A stretch of 64,000 nucleotides of DNA, from positions 1,674,001-1,738,000 of the forward strand of contig NZ_LT670818.1 of NCBI RefSeq assembly GCF_900129505.1. The letters are read 5' to 3'. This document shows positions 9,577 through 18,291 of this stretch, in pieces. This DNA comes from Bradyrhizobium erythrophlei. Its GTDB lineage: Bacteria > Pseudomonadota > Alphaproteobacteria > Rhizobiales > Xanthobacteraceae. The position numbers were made by a program, and so were the translations under genes. Under the pieces are notes generated by a model. It saw nothing but the letters and a program-made list of their open reading frames with translations. It was not told the origin of the DNA and ran no database searches. Numbering within the stretch: the stretch's first letter is position 1; every line of letters starts with the position of its first letter.

Positions 9577-10202
9577 GGGGTGGCGCTCAAGCTGTTCGAT
9601 GCCTCGTTGGTGGCGCCGCCGCACAGCCGCGTGTGCAGGGCCTCGATGCATTCGTCGACGATCTTTTCATGCGGCACGTCGCGCGACCAGATCGTGATGT
9701 CGGCGCGCTGATAGACCGGCTCGCGCTCCTCAATCAGGCGCCCGACGGTGCCGGCGGGATCGGCGGTCTGCAGCAGCGGACGGTCGGCACGGCGCTTCAC
9801 CCGTTTCATGATGGTATCGGCATCCGCCTTGAGCCAGATCGAGACCGCCTTGTCGCGGATTCGGTTGCGGGTCTCCTCGCGCATGAAGGCGCCGCCGCCG
9901 GTGGCGAGCACGGCCGGACCGCTGTCGAGCAGCCGCGCGATCACCCGCGCCTCGCCGTCCCTGAAATAAGGCTCGCCATAGGCCGCGAAGATTTCGGGAA
10001 TCGTCATGCCGGCGTGAGCCAGCTCAATTTCATTGTCCGCGTCCAGAAACGGCAGCCGCAGCCGCACCGACAGCCGCCGACCGATGGTGGATTTGCCGGC
10101 GCCCATCATGCCCACCAGCACGATCGACCGCGTGCCCAGCGCGGCCATGATTTCGGCCTCCGGGGTAACGGTGGTGCTGGCCGGCGAGGCGGTCTCGGGC
10201 AT
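9573..10202 (-). CDS. aroK: Shikimate kinase
   Basis: 209 residues, with about 25 extra N-terminal residues relative to the minimal enzyme. Phosphorylates shikimate at O3 in chorismate synthesis. Walker A GMMGAGKST at 31-39; shikimate-contacting FLDAD near 52-56; the ATGGGAF loop and the lid arginines (KRRADRPLL) are present. First gene of aroK-aroB, overlapping aroB by ATGA. Divergent from the xerD side. Confidence 0.96.
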   Translation of the reverse strand: MPETASPASTTVTPEAEIMAALGTRSIVLVGMMGAGKSTIGRRLSVRLRLPFLDADNEIELAHAGMTIPEIFAAYGEPYFRDGEARVIARLLDSGPAVLATGGGAFMREETRNRIRDKAVSIWLKADADTIMKRVKRRADRPLLQTADPAGTVGRLIEEREPVYQRADITIWSRDVPHEKIVDECIEALHTRLCGGATNEASNSLSATP

Positions 10203-10354
10203 CTAACTGGCTCAATCGCCGCAGGAATTGCGGCGTTCTGCGCCACCTATACTACCCCCGCCGATACCCTTGCCAGAGAGACTTGCAACGAAGAGGCGAA
10301 CATGTTGGTAGTCAGCGCCCATCCAATGGTTAATTCGCCGCCCAAGGCTAGCTG

Positions 10355-10501
10355 ATGCCCAGCCTGTTCCGCTTTCTGACGGTCGTCGCTGTCATCGCCG
10401 GGATCGTCTATGGCGTGATTTTCGCGCTGGCGAACTTCGTCACCCCGAAATCGCGGGAAATGATCGTCACCGTCCCACCGGACAAGTTCCTCAAGAAATA
10501 G
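10355..10501 (+). CDS. 48-residue single-pass membrane protein upstream of xerD
   Basis: ATG at 10355 to TAG at 10499-10501. The peptide begins MPSLFRFLTVVAVIAGIVYG, a clean transmembrane segment, followed by a short polar tail ending PPDKFLKK. It ends 16 bases before the xerD start on the same strand, so cotranscription is likely. I do not know its function; I recall a similar small ORF beside xerD in related genomes, which argues that it is real. Confidence 0.65.
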   Translation: MPSLFRFLTVVAVIAGIVYGVIFALANFVTPKSREMIVTVPPDKFLKK

Positions 10502-10517
10502 GCGCTAGGGTGGGCCG

Positions 10518-11474
10518 ATGCGCTCCAAATCCTCAGACGCCAAACTGACCGGCCTGTTCCTCGACATGCTCGCGGCGGAACAGGGCGCCGGTCCCAATAC
10601 GCTCGACGCCTACCGGCGCGACCTGACCGATTTTTCCGAATTTCTGGCACGCGGCGGCCGGGACTTTGCCGGCGCCGAAACCCAGGCGTTGCGCGACTAT
10701 CTCGCCGACCTCGACACGCGCGGCTTCAAATCGACGACCGTGGCGCGGCGGCTGTCGGCGATGCGGCACCTGTACCGCTTTCTGCTCAACGAGCGGATTC
10801 GCGCCGACGATCCGGCCGCGATCCTGTCGGGGCCGAAGCGCGGCCGCGGCCTGCCGAAAGTGCTGTCGATCTCCGATGTCGATCGCCTGCTCGGGCGCGC
10901 CAAAGCGCTGACCGAAGTGCCGGAAGCGACTGCGCCGCAGCGGCTTCGCGCGATGCGGCTCTATTGCCTTTTGGAAGTGCTCTACGCCACCGGCCTGCGG
11001 GTGTCGGAACTGGTGACGCTGCCGCGCGCGGCGGCGCGCCACGAAGCACGCATGATCGTGGTGCGCGGCAAGGGCAACAAGGAACGGCTGGTGCCGCTGA
11101 ACGAGGCGTCGCGGCAGGCGATGGCCGATTACCTCGCCGCGATGGAAGCGGCCAAGCCCGAAAAAAAGAAGACCACCGCAAGCTCGAAATGGCTGTTTCC
11201 TTCGTTCGGCGAGAGCGGCCATTTGACCCGGCAGCATTTCTCGCGCGACCTGAAAGAGCTCGCGGCCTCAAGCGGGCTATCGCCACGGCTGGTCTCGCCC
11301 CACGTGCTGCGCCATGCCTTTGCCAGCCATTTGCTGCATAACGGGGCGGATCTGCGCATCGTGCAGACGCTGCTCGGGCATACCGACATCTCCACCACGC
11401 AGATCTACACCCATGTGGTGGAGGAGCGCCTGAAGAGCCTGGTGCGCGACCTCCATCCCCTGGCGGAGAAATAG
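10518..11474 (+). CDS. xerD: Site-specific tyrosine recombinase XerD
   Basis: 318 residues. N-terminal SAM-like core-binding domain (about 10-100) and C-terminal catalytic domain. Catalytic residues visible: Arg161 (TGLRVSE), Lys near 185 (RGKGNKER), His262 and Arg265 (PHVLRHAF), His288 (LLGHTD) and Tyr297 nucleophile (TQIYTHV). With XerC it resolves chromosome dimers at dif near the terminus. No dif-like site was seen here. The position next to aroK-aroB and accA suits the housekeeping enzyme rather than an integrase. Confidence 0.95.
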   Translation: MRSKSSDAKLTGLFLDMLAAEQGAGPNTLDAYRRDLTDFSEFLARGGRDFAGAETQALRDYLADLDTRGFKSTTVARRLSAMRHLYRFLLNERIRADDPAAILSGPKRGRGLPKVLSISDVDRLLGRAKALTEVPEATAPQRLRAMRLYCLLEVLYATGLRVSELVTLPRAAARHEARMIVVRGKGNKERLVPLNEASRQAMADYLAAMEAAKPEKKKTTASSKWLFPSFGESGHLTRQHFSRDLKELAASSGLSPRLVSPHVLRHAFASHLLHNGADLRIVQTLLGHTDISTTQIYTHVVEERLKSLVRDLHPLAEK

Positions 11475-11672
11475 CGTCCCCACTGCCGGCTTGACTTCGG
11501 CGCCTTCTCACCCGAAAGAGCCGTCTCAACACCCGCGACACCTCGGCGCACAACCGGCAAGGGGATTCCGATCTTGCCCCGGATTGCGCGCTAAATAACT
11601 GAAGATACACGCCTTATTCGCGCGAAGGAGAACCGCTTCGCCCCCGGGCGCGTTCGCCCCTATATTGATTTG

Positions 11673-12635
11673 ATGCCGGAAATCATGCGCTCTTACCTCG
11701 ATTTCGAAAAGCCCGTCGCCGAGCTCGAATCCAAGGTCGATGAACTGCGCGCGCTGGCCGCGACCGGCAGCGACATCGGGGACGAGATCGCGCGCATCGA
11801 GGGCAAGGCGGCGGAGGCGCTGACCGAGCTCTACGCCAATCTGACGCCGTGGCAGAAGACGCTGGTGGCGCGCCACCCGCAGCGCCCGCATTTCACCGAT
11901 TTTGTCGGCGCGCTGATCACCGATTTCACGCCGCTCGCCGGCGACCGCAAATTCGGCGAGGACGAAGCGCTGATGGGCGGGTTCGGCCGCTTCCGCGGCG
12001 AAAGCATCTGCGTGATCGGCCAGGAAAAGGGCGCCACCACCGAATCCCGCATCAAGCATAATTTCGGCATGGCGCGGCCCGAGGGCTACCGCAAGGCGGT
12101 CCGGCTGATGGAGATGGCCGAGCGATTCGGCATTCCCGTGCTGTCGATCGTCGATTCCGCCGGCGCCTATCCTGGCATCGGCGCCGAAGAGCGCGGCCAG
12201 GCCGAAGCGATCGCGCGCTCCACCGATGCCTGCCTGTCGCTCGGGGTGCCCAACGTGGCGATCATCACCGGCGAGGGCATGTCGGGCGGGGCCATCGCCA
12301 TCACCACGGCGAACCGGGTGCTGATGTTCGAACACGCCATCTACAGCGTGATCTCGCCGGAAGCGGCGTCCTCGATCCTGTGGCGCGACGGCACCAAGGC
12401 CCAGGAGGCCGCCACCTCCATGAAGATCACGGCGCAGGACATGCTGCGGTTCGGCGTGATCGATTCCATCCTGCTGGAGCCGTCCGGCGGCGCCCATCGC
12501 GACTCCCAGGCCATGATCGCGACCACGGGCGAGGCCATCGCACAGGCCTTCGACGAATTGCGTAACCTCGATCCCGACGCGGTCCGCAAGCAGCGGCGGC
12601 AAAAATTCCTCGATATCGGCCGGAAACTGGGCTGA
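11673..12635 (+). CDS. accA: Acetyl-CoA carboxylase carboxyltransferase subunit alpha
   Basis: 320 residues from ATG at 11673 (MPEIMRSYLDFEKP). AccA with AccD transfers the carboxyl from carboxybiotin to acetyl-CoA, giving malonyl-CoA for fatty acid synthesis. Recognisable stretches: QEKGATT, VDSAGAYPG, GEGMSGGA, VISPEAAS. A TTG directly upstream could extend it by one residue and a Met at 11685 could shorten it; the chosen start matches relatives. It stands alone, about 200 bases after xerD. Confidence 0.96.
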   Translation: MPEIMRSYLDFEKPVAELESKVDELRALAATGSDIGDEIARIEGKAAEALTELYANLTPWQKTLVARHPQRPHFTDFVGALITDFTPLAGDRKFGEDEALMGGFGRFRGESICVIGQEKGATTESRIKHNFGMARPEGYRKAVRLMEMAERFGIPVLSIVDSAGAYPGIGAEERGQAEAIARSTDACLSLGVPNVAIITGEGMSGGAIAITTANRVLMFEHAIYSVISPEAASSILWRDGTKAQEAATSMKITAQDMLRFGVIDSILLEPSGGAHRDSQAMIATTGEAIAQAFDELRNLDPDAVRKQRRQKFLDIGRKLG

Positions 12636-12929
12636 GACCGGTTTTGGCCCTCGCTTCTGTGCGAAAGGACCGGGAAATGGCGCCTAACGGGCCTCCCCCG
12701 GGGGGTGGATTCATGCCGAAAGAGGCAACAGCCGCGGCTTTTTGAGGAATCCGCCGTTTTGGCCCCAATTAGGCCCAGACACCAATATTTAACCTCTGTT
12801 GACCATGCCTGAGGGCAACCCGCAGCAAGGCCGGGGTTGGCTTGCGACCCGGGGGGTCAAAGAGTACTATTTTAGTCAAAGGCTTCAGGGCTTGGACGCT
12901 ATGATTGGGGTGCGGACATTGCCTGTTGG
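12636..12929. other. Intergenic region accA / L,D-transpeptidase
   Basis: 294 bases. It has a CCCCCGGGGGG-like run near 12,697, an AGCCGCGGCT palindrome followed by TTTTT near 12,730-12,745 that could be a weak terminator for accA, and a loose CAACCC/GGGTTG pairing around 12,816-12,840. No gene is seen. Confidence 0.4.
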
Positions 12930-14465
12930 GTGTGGAGCTCTGCATTGATTTCTCGCTCGCTTGTACGGGTGCTCGTCACCTCCGCCGCGCTCGCGGCCGG
13001 TGCGTTGCTGGCCGGCTGCAACAGCGACGAAGTTTCCCTTGCCAGCAATGCCAAGGCCAACCAGCCGGTGCCGCCTAAGCTCGTCGCCGACATGGCCGAG
13101 AAGGACATGGATATGCAGTCGCCGATCCTGGTGCGGCTGTTCAAGGAAGAGGCCGAGCTCGAGGTCTGGAAGCAGGACCGCTCCGGCCGCTTCGCGCTGT
13201 TGAAGACCTATCCGATCTGCCGCTGGTCGGGCGACCTCGGACCCAAGGTCCGCGAAGGCGACCGCCAGGCGCCGGAAGGCTTCTATGCCATCTCGCCGGC
13301 GCAGATGAACCCGCAATCGGCCTATTATCTTTCGTTCAACACCGGCTACCCCAACGCCTACGACAAGTCGCTCGGCCACACCGGCTCGGAACTGATGGTA
13401 CACGGCGACTGCTCGTCGCGCGGCTGCTACGCGATGACCGACGAACAGATTGCGGAAATCTATTCGCTGGGCCGCGAATCCTTCTTCGGTGGCCAGAGGT
13501 CGTTCCAGTTTCAGGCCTATCCATTCCGGATGACCCCGGTGAACATGGCCAAGCACCGCAACAATCCGAACATGCCGTTCTGGAAGATGATCAAGGAAGG
13601 CTATGATCATTTCGAGGTGACGCGGCAGGAGCCGAAGGTCGATTTCTGCGAGAAGAAATACGTGTTCGACGCGACGAAGGCGCCGGACGCCAAGCGCGAT
13701 CCCGTGTTCGAGGCCTCGGCCAAATGCCCGGCCTATGTCATCCCCGACGAAATCGCCCAGGCCGTGCGCGAAAAACAGGAACAGGAGCAGGCCGAGTACG
13801 CCAAGCTCGTTGCCAAGGGAACGCCGGTCGCCCGGCTGAACAGCGGCATCGACGGCGGCATGAACAAGGTATTCGCGTCCAAGCTGCCCAATGGCTCTAC
13901 CGGGCTGTCGGAAGGCGGCGATGGCCAGGGACTTTCGCTGCTCGCCATGTCTCGTGCGCCCGGCACGATCCCGGCGACCGTCAATCCGCCGCGCGGACCC
14001 GTGACCTCGCCGGATGAACCTTTGGTGGCCTCGATGACGCCCGCGGCGGCCCCCGTGGCGCCCGCACCGGCGACGCGCGTGGCCTCGGTAGCGCCGACAT
14101 CACAATCCGACGGGTTCTTCAGCAACCTCGCGCGCAAGGTCGGCATCGGCGCCACCGCCGACACCACCGCCACCGCCCAGCCGATCCCGACGAAGCCGAA
14201 GGTGATCGAGGCCAAACCCGCAACCCCTAAAGCCACCGCGGCTGCGGCACCCAAGGCCGCTGACACCAAGGCTGCTGAACCCAAGGTTGCTGACCCGAAG
14301 GCTGCGGAAACCAAACAGGCGGCCGCCCGCCCGCCGCTGAAACCGTCGGTTGCTGATGCGCCGGCCGCCGCTGCGGCCGCCCCGGCAGCAAACGGCCTCG
14401 TCACCGGCTCCGCCCCGATCGTTCAGTCGAATTCGTTCGACAGCCGCTTCTCGGCGTTTAAGTAA
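12930..14465 (+). CDS. L,D-transpeptidase family lipoprotein (YkuD domain)
   Basis: 511 residues from GTG at 12930; TTG at 12945 is an alternative. A lipobox LLAGC places lipidated Cys30 right after a hydrophobic signal, so it is probably anchored in the outer membrane or periplasmic face. The YkuD catalytic motif reads HGDCSSRGCYAM with His158 and nucleophile Cys166. These enzymes make 3-3 peptidoglycan crosslinks or attach proteins to peptidoglycan. The last 130 residues are a low-complexity Ala/Pro/Lys tail with a loosely repeated KAAEPKVADP-like unit, probably a disordered spacer. It is convergent with the amide-transporter operon. Confidence 0.9.
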   Translation: MWSSALISRSLVRVLVTSAALAAGALLAGCNSDEVSLASNAKANQPVPPKLVADMAEKDMDMQSPILVRLFKEEAELEVWKQDRSGRFALLKTYPICRWSGDLGPKVREGDRQAPEGFYAISPAQMNPQSAYYLSFNTGYPNAYDKSLGHTGSELMVHGDCSSRGCYAMTDEQIAEIYSLGRESFFGGQRSFQFQAYPFRMTPVNMAKHRNNPNMPFWKMIKEGYDHFEVTRQEPKVDFCEKKYVFDATKAPDAKRDPVFEASAKCPAYVIPDEIAQAVREKQEQEQAEYAKLVAKGTPVARLNSGIDGGMNKVFASKLPNGSTGLSEGGDGQGLSLLAMSRAPGTIPATVNPPRGPVTSPDEPLVASMTPAAAPVAPAPATRVASVAPTSQSDGFFSNLARKVGIGATADTTATAQPIPTKPKVIEAKPATPKATAAAAPKAADTKAAEPKVADPKAAETKQAAARPPLKPSVADAPAAAAAAPAANGLVTGSAPIVQSNSFDSRFSAFK

Positions 14466-14545
14466 GGCGCTCCCGCATCGCCAGCTTCCGCGCTGTTGGC
14501 AAACCCCCGTTGCGCAATAGTTTGTTTGCAGCCTTCCGACTCTAG

Positions 14546-15247
14546 CTAGGGTGCGAGATAGCGCAGCAATTCCTTGTCGTTTCGGACGTCGTCCGCCGCG
14601 CCCTGCAGGGCGACCCTGCCACGATCCAGCACATAGGCGTAATCCGCGACGCGAAGCGCGAGATCGAGGTGCTGCTCGACGATCACGACCGCGATTTCCT
14701 TGGCGAGCGCAATCAGCCGTTCGGTGATCTCATCGATCACGCCGACCCAGACGCCTTCGGTCGGCTCATCGAGCAGCAGCAGTTTCGGGTCGCCCAGGAT
14801 CGCCCGCCCGATCGCCAGCATTTTTCGCTCGCCGCCCGACAACGTGCCCGCCGGCTGGTCGAGGCGTTGCGCCAGTTTCGGGAAGATCGCGAGCACCCGG
14901 TCGATCGCCGCCGCATCGTGATTGTACAACGCGCCGACGGCAAGGTTGTCGCGCACCGACAGGCGGGCGAACACCGAATGCTCCTGCGGCACGTAGCCGA
15001 TTCCCATCCGCACCCGTTCTTCGGTCTGACGGCGGCTGATATCCCGGCCGTCGAATTTCATGTCTCCCTTGGTCAACGCCAGTTCGCCGACGATCGCCTT
15101 CACGAGTGTGGTCTTGCCGGCGCCGTTGCGGCCCAGCACGGCGACGCCGCCCCGCCAGGGAATGCTGACATTGACGTCGAACAGCACCTGGCTGCGGCCG
15201 TAGCCGGCATCGACGTGACTAATTTCGAGGAACTGTTGATCAGGCAC
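14546..15247 (-). CDS. ABC transporter ATP-binding protein, UrtE/LivF type
   Basis: 233 residues. Walker A GRNGAGKTT at 39-47, signature LSGGERKML, Walker B LLLLDEPTEG, and the UrtE-like EGVW following it. One of two ATPases of the branched-chain/urea/amide importer encoded here. Its start overlaps the preceding ATPase gene by eight bases, indicating translational coupling. Last gene of the operon. Confidence 0.92.
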   Translation of the reverse strand: MPDQQFLEISHVDAGYGRSQVLFDVNVSIPWRGGVAVLGRNGAGKTTLVKAIVGELALTKGDMKFDGRDISRRQTEERVRMGIGYVPQEHSVFARLSVRDNLAVGALYNHDAAAIDRVLAIFPKLAQRLDQPAGTLSGGERKMLAIGRAILGDPKLLLLDEPTEGVWVGVIDEITERLIALAKEIAVVIVEQHLDLALRVADYAYVLDRGRVALQGAADDVRNDKELLRYLAP

Positions 15248-15974
15248 GGCGCAAATAGATCTCCTGGACGCTCTTGCTGGCCTGGATTTCCGGCACAGTT
15301 CCGGATTCCAGCACCCGGCCCTGATCGAGGACCGTCAACCGGTCGCAGATATCCCGGATGAAATCGAGATCGTGTTCGACGATGACCAGCGAGCAATGCG
15401 CCTTGATCGGCTGCAGCAATTCGCCGGTAACCCGCCGCTCCTCGAGGCTCATGCCGCCGGTCGGCTCGTCCAGCAGCAACAGCCGCGGCTTGCAGGCAAG
15501 CGCCATCGCGATTTCGAGCCATTGCTGCTGACCATGCGACAATGTCGCCGCGGCGTCCTGCGCGCGCTCGGCCAGGCGAAACTGGTTCAACATCGCCATG
15601 ACCTGATCGTGCAGCGCATCGCGGCTTCGCGACAGCAGGAGGTCGATCAGGGATGACTGCCCCTGCAGGGCCAACAGGATGTTGTCGTAGAGCGTCAATG
15701 TCGGCAGAACGCTGGTGATCTGGAATTTCAGGCTCATGCCGGCGCGGGCGCGTTCCGAAGGCGACAGGGCCGTGATGTCCTGGTCCGCAAAGCGGACGCT
15801 GCCTTCGGTCGGCTGCTCGGCGCCGGCCACGCACTTCATCAGCGTGCTCTTGCCCGACCCGTTCGGACCGATCAGGCCGTGGAACTCGTTCTCGTTGACG
15901 GTCAGCGCCGCCCCATCGAGCGCGGTCAGCTTGCCGAAAACCTTGACGATGCCTTTGGCTTCAAGGAGCGGCAT
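15240..15974 (-). CDS. ABC transporter ATP-binding protein, UrtD/LivG type
   Basis: 244 residues. Walker A GPNGSGKST, Walker B LLLLDEPTGG, and a variant signature LSHGQQQWLEIAMAL, which is the form typical of UrtD-type ATPases rather than LSGGQ. Powers uptake with the UrtE-like subunit. It overlaps the upstream permease gene by 14 bases. Confidence 0.92.
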   Translation of the reverse strand: MPLLEAKGIVKVFGKLTALDGAALTVNENEFHGLIGPNGSGKSTLMKCVAGAEQPTEGSVRFADQDITALSPSERARAGMSLKFQITSVLPTLTLYDNILLALQGQSSLIDLLLSRSRDALHDQVMAMLNQFRLAERAQDAAATLSHGQQQWLEIAMALACKPRLLLLDEPTGGMSLEERRVTGELLQPIKAHCSLVIVEHDLDFIRDICDRLTVLDQGRVLESGTVPEIQASKSVQEIYLRRA

Positions 15975-17001
15975 GCGTGCTTTCCTTCGGCGCCCGGCCG
16001 AAACTGCCGACGCGCTCCCGCTCGCCGAGCACGAAACTGATCAGGCCAAGCGGACGAAACAGGATCACCAGCAGCAGCAACACGCCGAGAAGGATCGGCC
16101 AGATGTCGCGGTAATTGTCCGAGAGCCAGAAGCTGACGCCCTCGATGATGATGGCGCCGATCACCGCGCCGATCAGCGTGCCGGATCCGCCGAACAGGCC
16201 GTAAAGCACCACCTGCGTCGAGAACACGACGCCCAGCATGTTGGGCCACACGAATCCTTCGTGGAAGGCGTAAAGGCTGCCGGCGAGGCCCGCGATGGTT
16301 CCACCGACGGTGAAAACGATCGCCTTAAGATGCTCCACCTTGTAGCCGAAGAACGCGATGCGCTGTTCGTTCTCGCGCAGGCCCGCCAGCGCAAGGCCGA
16401 ACTGGGAGCGCACCAGAAAACGGCAGAGCAGATAGACCACCACCAGGATCCCGAGGGCGAGGTAGTAGTAGACCGGTCCTTCGGTGATTTCGTAACTGCC
16501 GATCGTCATCGACGGGATCGATGGGATGCCGTTCTGCCCGCCGAGGTAATACCAGCCCCTCGCCAGACGATCGGCCGCGTAGGATCCGGTCAATGTCCCG
16601 AGCGAGACGAAGATCACGCTGGCCGGGTGCCTCCCAAGCAGCAGAAAGCCGCCCAGCAGCAGCGAAAAAACCAGGCCGATCAGCATCCCGGCGGGAAGCA
16701 CGACCATGATCGACGTGATGTTGAGGTCCCGCCCGAGCAGCGCAACGCCGTAGCCGGCGGATCCGAAGAACAGCGCCTGGCCGAAGCTCATGATGCCGGC
16801 GTAACCCCACACCAGATCGAACGACAACGCGAACAGCGCGAGGATCGCCACGCGGGTGGCGAACACCGTCAGGTAGTCCTGCAGGACGAAGGGCAAGATC
16901 ACCGTGACGGCCAGTGTCAGAATTTCCACGATCGGGAGCAGCTTCCGTCGCGCTGTTTTTTGCCCTGCCGGAGCAAGTCCGACGAGTCCGCTTTCAGCCA
17001 T
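15961..17001 (-). CDS. ABC transporter permease, UrtC/LivM type
   Basis: 346 residues from ATG at 17001 (MAESGLVGLAPAG). Hydrophobic polytopic protein with the LivM-family segment LALVWGYAGIMSFGQALFFG-like (seen as SFDLVWGYAG and SFGQALFFGSAGYG). The reading frame extends another 53 codons upstream, but that part is arginine-rich and lies over the gap to the substrate-binding gene, so it was not included. Second inner-membrane channel subunit of the importer. Confidence 0.9.
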   Translation of the reverse strand: MAESGLVGLAPAGQKTARRKLLPIVEILTLAVTVILPFVLQDYLTVFATRVAILALFALSFDLVWGYAGIMSFGQALFFGSAGYGVALLGRDLNITSIMVVLPAGMLIGLVFSLLLGGFLLLGRHPASVIFVSLGTLTGSYAADRLARGWYYLGGQNGIPSIPSMTIGSYEITEGPVYYYLALGILVVVYLLCRFLVRSQFGLALAGLRENEQRIAFFGYKVEHLKAIVFTVGGTIAGLAGSLYAFHEGFVWPNMLGVVFSTQVVLYGLFGGSGTLIGAVIGAIIIEGVSFWLSDNYRDIWPILLGVLLLLVILFRPLGLISFVLGERERVGSFGRAPKESTHAAP

Positions 17002-17066
17002 CAGTTTGTCTGGTCCTCTGTCCGCCCCAGGGCGGAGCGGCCCTTCAGGCCGCTCGCGCCCAACTC

Positions 17067-18287
17067 TCAGCATTCCTTCGGGTCGACGAGGCCTTCGCTG
17101 CGCCCGACGATCTCGTAGTTTCCGCCCTTGGCGACCGCCGTGTACATTTTCATCTTGCAATGGCGTTTGCCCGGAACCATTTCGGCGGGCCCGCCCGGAC
17201 CTTCCGCGATCTTGGCATGGTCGAGCGCGGCGGCGACGGCGTCACGCTCGACCGAGCCCGCTTCCTTGACCGCGGACGCCCAGAGCTTGAGGCCGCGATA
17301 GGTGCCGGTCGCGGCACTGCCGGCCGCGAACAGGAAGTTGCCGGGATAGTCCTTGTCATAGGCGGCCTGGATCTTGGCGCTGACCGGATCGTCCTTGGTC
17401 AGCGTCTTGAAGTAGTCGAGGCAGCTCGCAAGGCCTTCGATTTCGTTGGCCTGGTTGATGTTGAGCGTATTCTCGTCGTAGTAGACGCAGGCCAGACGGC
17501 CGCCGCCCTTGAGAAATCCGGCCTCGTAAAGCTGCTTGAAGAAGGGACCGACGCCCGGCGGGATCACCGTGTTGAACACGACATCGACCTTGTTCGAGAT
17601 GATGCGGCTGACCGTGGAACTGAAGTCGACCTGGTCGAGCGGATAGTACTCCTCGAACACGACCTCGCCGCCGCTGGCCTCGATCACCTTGCGGGCGTAG
17701 ACGTTGAGCGTGTGTGGCCAGACATAATTGGCGCTCGGCAGCGCGAATTTCTTGCCGCCGTTCTTGATCAGCCACGGAATGAATTCATCGCATTGCTGCG
17801 CGGGCGTGGGTCCGGTGCAGAACAGATAGGGCGTGCACTCCTTGCCCTCGTAGAGCTGCGGATAGATGTAGAGCGTCTTGCCGCGCGCGACGATCGGATC
17901 CTTGATCGCGTTGCGCATAGAGCTCGTGATACCGCCCAGCACCATGTCGACCTTGTCGCGCTGGATCAGCTTGCGGACATTGCCGACTGCCACCGATTCA
18001 TTGGAGGCGGTATCCTCGATGAAGAGTTCGAGCGGCCGGCCCAGCAGGCCGCCGGAATCGTTGAGCTCCTTGATCACCATCTTGGCGACATTGGCGTCGG
18101 CGTTGCCGGCGTAGCCGATCGGGCCGGTCAGGTCGGTTGCGATCCCGACCTTGATCGGACCTTCGGCCGCATTGGCCCATTCCGGCCGGAGCACCCAGCT
18201 CCCCGCTCCGGTCGCGATGGCGCCGGATGCGAACGCGAAGCCGCCGAGGAAACGCCGCCGATTGAGATTGCCTTGATCGTTGCGCAT
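17067..18287 (-). CDS. Substrate-binding protein of urea/amide ABC importer, Tat-type signal
   Basis: 406 residues from ATG at 18287 (MRNDQGNLN). The signal contains NRRRFLGGFAF, a twin-arginine motif, and cleavage is likely near ANAAEG at about 38-40. The body is a UrtA/AmiC-like periplasmic binding fold (GIATDLTGPIGYAG, YIYPQLYEGKECTP, NYVWPHTLN). It should bind a small amide or urea and deliver it to the two permeases. It lies between the permease genes, four bases after the UrtB-like stop. Longer in-frame starts were rejected because they precede the signal. Confidence 0.9.
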   Translation of the reverse strand: MRNDQGNLNRRRFLGGFAFASGAIATGAGSWVLRPEWANAAEGPIKVGIATDLTGPIGYAGNADANVAKMVIKELNDSGGLLGRPLELFIEDTASNESVAVGNVRKLIQRDKVDMVLGGITSSMRNAIKDPIVARGKTLYIYPQLYEGKECTPYLFCTGPTPAQQCDEFIPWLIKNGGKKFALPSANYVWPHTLNVYARKVIEASGGEVVFEEYYPLDQVDFSSTVSRIISNKVDVVFNTVIPPGVGPFFKQLYEAGFLKGGGRLACVYYDENTLNINQANEIEGLASCLDYFKTLTKDDPVSAKIQAAYDKDYPGNFLFAAGSAATGTYRGLKLWASAVKEAGSVERDAVAAALDHAKIAEGPGGPAEMVPGKRHCKMKMYTAVAKGGNYEIVGRSEGLVDPKEC

Positions 18288-18291
18288 GGAA

